Shown: one piece after another, positions 60,575 through 64,000 of the stretch | Layout of the letters: the number at the start of each line of letters is the position of its first letter | Numbering within the stretch: position 1 is the first letter of the stretch | From: UBA964 sp031382085 | GTDB lineage: Bacteria > Pseudomonadota > Gammaproteobacteria > Steroidobacterales > Steroidobacteraceae | Direction of reading: 5' to 3' | Length of the DNA: 64,000 nucleotides | Assembly: GCA_031382085.1 (NCBI GenBank) | Contig: JANMYM010000015.1 | Span: forward strand, 1 to 64,000 | Program-made: the position numbers and the translations under genes | Notes under the pieces: generated by a model | What the model was told of the DNA's origin: nothing | Database searches by the model: none | The model's input: only the letters and a program-made list of their open reading frames with translations

Positions 60575-61792
60575 ATGACGAAATCAGCATTTCGCTGGAT
60601 TGCACTGACCGCAGCCGCAGCAACGTTGGCGATTGGGTCGGGCGTGTCGTTGGCCCAGAAGGGCCCGGCGCTCACCAAGGCGGTACAGAAAGCCCTGGCT
60701 GCGGCAGACGCTGCCAGCAAGAAGAAAAATTTCACCGAGTGCGTTGCCAAAGGGCGTGAAGCGGAAGGCGTTCCCAACCGTACCGCCAACGACAACAACA
60801 TGATTGCCGAGGTCCTGGGCTACTGTTTCGTGCAGCAGCGCGACTACGCGAACGCTACGAGATATTACGAGCAAACCCTGGACACTGTCACAGGCACCGT
60901 CCTCCAAACGCGCGTGCGCGCGATTGCACAGATGTATAACGTGCAGGGCAACTACGCAAAAGCGATCGAGTTCGGCCAGCGCGCCATCAAGGGTGGTTTC
61001 GCTGATTCAGACATGTACATCATTGTCGGTCAGGCGTATTACCGGCAGGGCGATTACAAGACGACCGCCAAGTTTGTGGGCGACTACGTGAATAGCATCG
61101 AGCGCAATGGCAATACCCCCAAGGAAGCGCTGCTGTTGATTGTTTTTGACTCTTGCCGCCGCCTTAGCGATGACCCGTGCACGGCCAACACGCTTGAAAA
61201 GCTCGTCCGCCATTACCAGAAGGAAGACTACTGGAAGAATCTGATGATCTCGATTTTCCGTACCGGTGCTACAGGCGATCGGGCGACGCTGCAGCTCTAT
61301 CGGCTGGCGTCGGAAGTAAACGCGATGCCGCGGCCTACGTACTACGTTGAAATGGCCCAGCTGGCGATTGAAGGCGGCTTCCCGGGTGAGGCGCAAAGCA
61401 TCGCAGAAAATGTCATCGCGAAGAAACTGTTCACGGACAAGGCTGATATCGATCGCGTAAACCGTTTGCTGGTCAGCGCAAAGTCTCGCGCGGCAACGGA
61501 CAAGCCACAGCTGGCCACCGACGCAGGCAAGGCGAAGAGCGGCGAGAGTCTGGTCCGTCTGGGCGAAGCTTATATGGGCTACGGAATGCTGCCACAGGCG
61601 GTCGAGGCCCTGACGCGTGGGTTGGCCACACCCGGCGTAAAGAACCCGCCTGATGCGCAACTGGTGCTTGGCATCGCCCAATTCAAGTCTGGCAATAAGG
61701 CGGATGCGCTCAAGGCCTTCGGCGCTGTTAAAGGCGACGTAGGGCTGGAACGTCTTGCCCGTCTCTGGTCGCTGCGCGCCCAGGGCTCATAA
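60575..61792 (+). CDS. Secreted tetratricopeptide-like repeat protein
   Basis: A 405-residue protein with a signal peptide (cleavage likely after SLA, residue 28) and helical repeats: ALAAADAASKKKNFTECVAKG, FVQQRDYANATRYYEQTLDTV, QMYNVQGNYAKAIEFGQRAIKGG and YRQGDYKTTAKFVGDYVNS, patterned like TPR motifs. The C-terminal part (RLGEAYMGYGMLPQAVEALTRGLA) also repeats. It is periplasmic, and in TonB operons such a protein is thought to aid receptor energisation; the role here is inferred from context. ATG 60575 has GAGGG upstream. Confidence 0.78.
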   Translation: MTKSAFRWIALTAAAATLAIGSGVSLAQKGPALTKAVQKALAAADAASKKKNFTECVAKGREAEGVPNRTANDNNMIAEVLGYCFVQQRDYANATRYYEQTLDTVTGTVLQTRVRAIAQMYNVQGNYAKAIEFGQRAIKGGFADSDMYIIVGQAYYRQGDYKTTAKFVGDYVNSIERNGNTPKEALLLIVFDSCRRLSDDPCTANTLEKLVRHYQKEDYWKNLMISIFRTGATGDRATLQLYRLASEVNAMPRPTYYVEMAQLAIEGGFPGEAQSIAENVIAKKLFTDKADIDRVNRLLVSAKSRAATDKPQLATDAGKAKSGESLVRLGEAYMGYGMLPQAVEALTRGLATPGVKNPPDAQLVLGIAQFKSGNKADALKAFGAVKGDVGLERLARLWSLRAQGS

Positions 61793-61835
61793 TGATCTTT
61801 CCTCGCCGCTGAACGTTAGCAACTGCGGTGGCATG

Positions 61836-61863
61836 AAAAAGGGGGCTGCAGGCCTCCTTTTTT
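61836..61863. terminator. Bidirectional terminator between convergent genes
   Basis: A GC-rich stem of 11 pairs with one G-T wobble, AAAAAGGGGGC (61836-61846) and GCCTCCTTTTT (61852-61862), has A- and T-runs on both sides. It lies between the TPR gene (+) and the membrane protein gene (-) and can terminate both. Confidence 0.85.
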
Positions 61864-61874
61864 ACGTCAGCCAG

Positions 61875-62762
61875 TTATTTGCCAGACGACGTGCGGTCCA
61901 CAATGCGACGCGCCGGGCTCAGTACGCCCAGTACGACGACCGTCGCCAGGACGGCGATCGCAATGCCAATGGGCACCGCATACTTTTGCGGTTGTACCCA
62001 GATTTCCGCCATATGGCCCCATTTCTCCAGGATCTCAACCACGTTATAGCCAATGATGGCCGTCGGAATGCCGTAGCGCAGTGCCGGCGCCATGCGCTGG
62101 AACCACCAGAGCCTCTGCGCCAGGTAAAGCGCCCAGACCGCGAAGAATCCGCCGCAAGCGATCGTGAACCAATGGTCCGTGCCAAAAAAAGCCGGGTTGT
62201 AAAGCACGAGCAGCCAGATGTAACAAAACCAGGTTACGTAGATAGTCTCCATGCAGACGATGGCTGTAATGTTGCGAGTCTGGGCGCTGGATTTCTCGCC
62301 TGGGTTGAGGCGCAAATTGCGATGCATCCACATGAATGCATTGCACCGCGTGTCCTTGTTCATAAAGAAAAACAACAGACTGGCAAACAGCACACCCGCC
62401 GACGAGAGCATAACGCGGTATTCCGGCAGCGTATCTTTGGCGCCCCAGCGCACCGCCTCGACGCCCAGGTCGCGGGCCACATAAACAAAACTGAATTCTA
62501 TCCACCCCAGCCAGATCAGGCTGCCGCCCGCAAATCCCAGGAACGTGGCGGCCGCTTCGCTGCGATTGCGCCCCATCCATGTCATGACGACACCGACAGC
62601 GCCGACGATGAATGACGTCAGGTAGATACTGTTCTTGAACCAGTAGTGGTCCATCATGTACATGACGAAGTGGCCGAGACCCTGCCAGGTAAAGACGATA
62701 AGGATCGCCAGAATCGCTGGAATAGGAGCTTGGTACAGTTTCTTGTATGCCGCTTCTGCCAC
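61875..62762 (-). CDS. Multi-pass membrane protein of unrecognised family (copy 2)
   Basis: A 295-residue protein with about eight hydrophobic spans. It shares GGSLIWLGWIEFSFVYV, RCNAFMWMHRNLRLNPG, AIVCMETIYVTWFCYIWLLVLY and RMAPALRYGIPTAI with the gene at 29437-30324, in the same order, so the two are diverged paralogues. I do not know the family. The conserved W/H/N-rich CNxxxWxHRNxxxxPG segment in a membrane setting may be a ligand- or cofactor-binding site. A dyad at 62816-62837 overlaps its -35 region, and it is read singly. Confidence 0.78.
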   Translation of the reverse strand: MAEAAYKKLYQAPIPAILAILIVFTWQGLGHFVMYMMDHYWFKNSIYLTSFIVGAVGVVMTWMGRNRSEAAATFLGFAGGSLIWLGWIEFSFVYVARDLGVEAVRWGAKDTLPEYRVMLSSAGVLFASLLFFFMNKDTRCNAFMWMHRNLRLNPGEKSSAQTRNITAIVCMETIYVTWFCYIWLLVLYNPAFFGTDHWFTIACGGFFAVWALYLAQRLWWFQRMAPALRYGIPTAIIGYNVVEILEKWGHMAEIWVQPQKYAVPIGIAIAVLATVVVLGVLSPARRIVDRTSSGK

Positions 62763-62794
62763 GTTATATCCCTCGCCAGTAGAGCCGCGAACCC

Positions 62795-62823
62795 ACTATA
62801 CCTGTTTTCGAAACCAATGTGAC
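62795..62823 (-). promoter_or_regulatory. Promoter of the unknown membrane protein gene (copy 2)
   Basis: Reading leftwards, GTCACA (62818-62823, -35-like, 4 of 6) and TATAGT (62795-62800, -10) are separated by 17 nt, about 33 bp before the start codon. The -35 is inside the dyad at 62816-62837. Confidence 0.5.
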
Positions 62824-62837
62824 CTATCAGTCACATT
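62816..62837. promoter_or_regulatory. Perfect dyad, putative operator of membrane protein copy 2
   Basis: AATGTGAC (62816-62823) and GTCACATT (62830-62837) form a perfect inverted repeat around CTATCA. The centre lies about 39 bp from the likely transcription start, compatible with a Crp/Fnr-type class II activator, or a repressor covering the -35. The TGTGA half-sites are 8 nt apart, not 6, so it is not a standard CRP box. Confidence 0.65.
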
Positions 62838-62853
62838 AGCAAGCCTGCGCCAT

Positions 62854-62892
62854 AAAAAAACCCCGGAAGCCCATGGCTGGCCGGGGTTTTTT
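62854..62892 (-). terminator. Strong terminator after the small winged-helix-like gene
   Basis: AAAAAAACCCCGG (62854-62866) and CCGGGGTTTTTT (62881-62892) flank an inner AGCC/GGCT stem. With T-runs on both strands it is a bidirectional-type terminator. It ends transcription of the gene at 62939-63166. Confidence 0.9.
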
Positions 62893-62938
62893 GGGCGCCA
62901 CCCAGCGTTGTCGCTGGCCGCGCAGTAACTTGTTAGTC

Positions 62939-63166
62939 TTATTTTTTCTTGCCGCCAGCGCGAACAGCTGCGCTGCCCTTGGCAGTCAACTTCCAACCAG
63001 AAGCGCCACGCGAGGCGAGGCCCTTTTCCTTGAGGCGTGCGAGCAACACATACACGCCACGATGGCCGACCTTCGCTGCGGAGGCAAAATCGGTTCCGGT
63101 GGCTGACTTGTCAGACTTGGACATGGCGCGGAGCACGCGCAGTTCCTGGGGTGAAGGCGGCTTCAT
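62939..63166 (-). CDS. Small basic winged-helix-like protein
   Basis: A 75-residue basic protein: SPQELRVLRAMSKSD, FASAAKVGHRGVYVLLARLKEKGLASRGASGWKLTAKGSAAV and a Lys tail (GGKKK). The pattern of two helices, a turn, then LLARLKEKGLASR...GWKLTAKG resembles the winged-helix part of MarR/PadR-type DNA-binding proteins. The N-terminal dimer helices are missing. Terminator and spacing suggest a single-gene unit. Confidence 0.65.
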   Translation of the reverse strand: MKPPSPQELRVLRAMSKSDKSATGTDFASAAKVGHRGVYVLLARLKEKGLASRGASGWKLTAKGSAAVRAGGKKK

Positions 63167-63341
63167 AAGTTTTTAGATTTCCTGTTATGGGTGGGGTGGA
63201 AAAACCAAGCGGCGTGAATCGTACCCTAACGCGATTTGTTTGTCACACCTGATATTGCAGCTGCGCACCGGCCCTAACATGGGTGTGGATAACAAGCAAC
63301 CAAAGGCCCGCGCGGTCGATCATTTTGCGGGCGAAACGGGC

Positions 63342-63761
63342 CTAACTGGCGACCGCCGCGACAACTTCCTCGCTGCTGCGCGGCATGTCCTCCCGGGACA
63401 TCTCCTCCAGTTCTGCCTGAACTACACGCATAACACGCTCGATAAATGCGGCGCGCCGGCAATCACGCTCCGCTGCAACCACCGCATCCGGGGCGAAGTT
63501 TTCGACATCGCTGCGCCGCAGTGTCTTCTTCCGCTCCAGCAGTCGCTCCACCGTATCGAGTCGATCCCGCGTGACGGACAGCTCCTCCATCAGCGATACC
63601 GTCATCCACAACAGCTTGTCGATAGCCGGGTCACTGAAATACTGCGGCCGCTTGCCCTTTGCGACACGGGCGATCCGTGGTTTGTTAGTGCCCGCGCCTG
63701 GCGCAGTGATCTTGTTAGTGCTTGGGTCGCGGTGCGTGGTTTTCTTAAGTTTGGTTGCCAT
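63342..63761 (-). CDS. Hypothetical helical protein
   Basis: A 139-residue basic-to-acidic protein with no membrane segment. A Thr/Lys/Pro-rich N-terminus (about 1-35) is followed by FSDPAIDKLLWMTVSLMEELSVTRDRLDTVERLLERK, a coiled-coil-like stretch, and an acidic tail. The DNA coding the STNK and GTNK stretches repeats the same 10-mer (see findings). No family recognised. It probably lies downstream of the partial gene at the window end, on the same strand. Confidence 0.5.
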   Translation of the reverse strand: MATKLKKTTHRDPSTNKITAPGAGTNKPRIARVAKGKRPQYFSDPAIDKLLWMTVSLMEELSVTRDRLDTVERLLERKKTLRRSDVENFAPDAVVAAERDCRRAAFIERVMRVVQAELEEMSREDMPRSSEEVVAAVAS

Positions 63762-63790
63762 GAATCAATCTCCGTCCAGTCGACTCCAGG

Positions 63791-64000
63791 TCAGCGCGTG
63801 GCGACCAGGACGTTCCAGAAAAAAGTCTCCCCATACAGGGGCTGGTCAGAATTTCGCGGGCGCGCATAACGCACCACCCGGGTTCGACTCGCATCAAAGC
63901 CGGCTACAACCGCCAGCGGCGCCAGATCAACGCCAGTCAGAAACTGCGCGAAGGTCTCGTTGTTGTTGAAGACCTCCCAGTTATAGAAAAACTGCTCGAC
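63791..64000 (-). CDS. Unknown protein, C-terminal part (start outside window)
   Basis: A frame open to the window edge on the minus strand, ending in TGA at 63791-63793, gives the last 69 residues of a protein. They include QFFYNWEVFNNNETFAQFL, GVDLAPLAVVAGFDASRTRV and YGETFFWNVLVATR. It is rich in aromatic residues and Asn. No family recognised. Its stop is 29 bp from the start codon of the gene at 63342-63761, so the two may be co-transcribed. Confidence 0.55.
   Translation of the reverse strand, partial: VEQFFYNWEVFNNNETFAQFLTGVDLAPLAVVAGFDASRTRVVRYARPRNSDQPLYGETFFWNVLVATR

Noticed and set aside
62816..62837. Standard CRP site
   Set aside because: TGTGA and TCACA halves are 8 nt apart instead of 6, so I list it as an unassigned dyad.
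63240..63869. Plus-strand ORF of 209 codons
   Set aside because: Mostly antisense to the hypothetical gene at 63342-63761 and to the partial gene at the window end; no ribosome site or motif.
1..64000. CRISPR arrays, insertion sequences, tRNA or rRNA genes
   Set aside because: No repeat-spacer pattern, transposase-like ORF with flanking repeats, or cloverleaf-type sequence was seen.

Overview
The window is GC-rich, densely packed chromosomal DNA from a Gammaproteobacterium, probably close to the Xanthomonadales / Nevskiales / Steroidobacteraceae. The Pseudomonas/Xanthomonas-like flagellar gene order, the fused aspartate kinase-diaminopimelate decarboxylase, the bifunctional HisB and HisIE, and a TrpR-like gene heading the his operon all point there. 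I see no IS element, prophage, CRISPR array, tRNA or rRNA gene. Placement rests on gene content only.

Region 1 (1-25.7 kb, + strand) is a flagellar cluster: end of a flagellin gene, flaG, fliD, fliS, a small FliT-position ORF, a PilZ-like gene, two sigma-54 activators (FleQ- and FleR-like, both without a receiver domain), fliEFGHIJK, fliL-fliN-fliOPQR-flhBA, flhF, flhG, fliA, a MotC/MotD stator pair, a DUF2802-like gene and two HDOD genes. Two perfect sigma-54 promoters (before fleR and fliL) and a FliA-type promoter (before the HDOD pair) are visible. Two losses stand out. fliM is absent from its invariant place between fliL and fliN. The chemotaxis genes that normally lie between fliA, motC and the DUF2802 gene are also absent.

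Region 2 (25.7-34.5 kb) is mixed: an L,D-transpeptidase, a short-chain dehydrogenase divergent from a lipocalin-like gene, an S41 protease lipoprotein, a multi-pass membrane protein of unknown family, a 1065-residue MFS-like/spermidine-synthase-like fusion, and a SAM hydroxide adenosyltransferase.

Region 3 (34.5-57.8 kb) is an amino-acid biosynthesis block: lysAC; hisGDCBHAF(IE) under a TrpR-like repressor with an evident palindromic operator; metX-metB behind a SAM-I riboswitch; ilvC-leuACDB behind a Leu/Val leader peptide and attenuator; a leucyl aminopeptidase; an MFS transporter; and ilvD. Three different regulatory devices (repressor, riboswitch, attenuator) sit within about 9 kb.

Region 4 (57.8-64 kb) holds a TonB-ExbB-ExbD-ExbD-TPR operon, a second copy of the unknown membrane protein with a perfect dyad over its promoter, and small unrecognised genes. 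Across the window the pentamer GTTAG/CTAAC is strikingly frequent compared with other NTTAG/CTAAN words.
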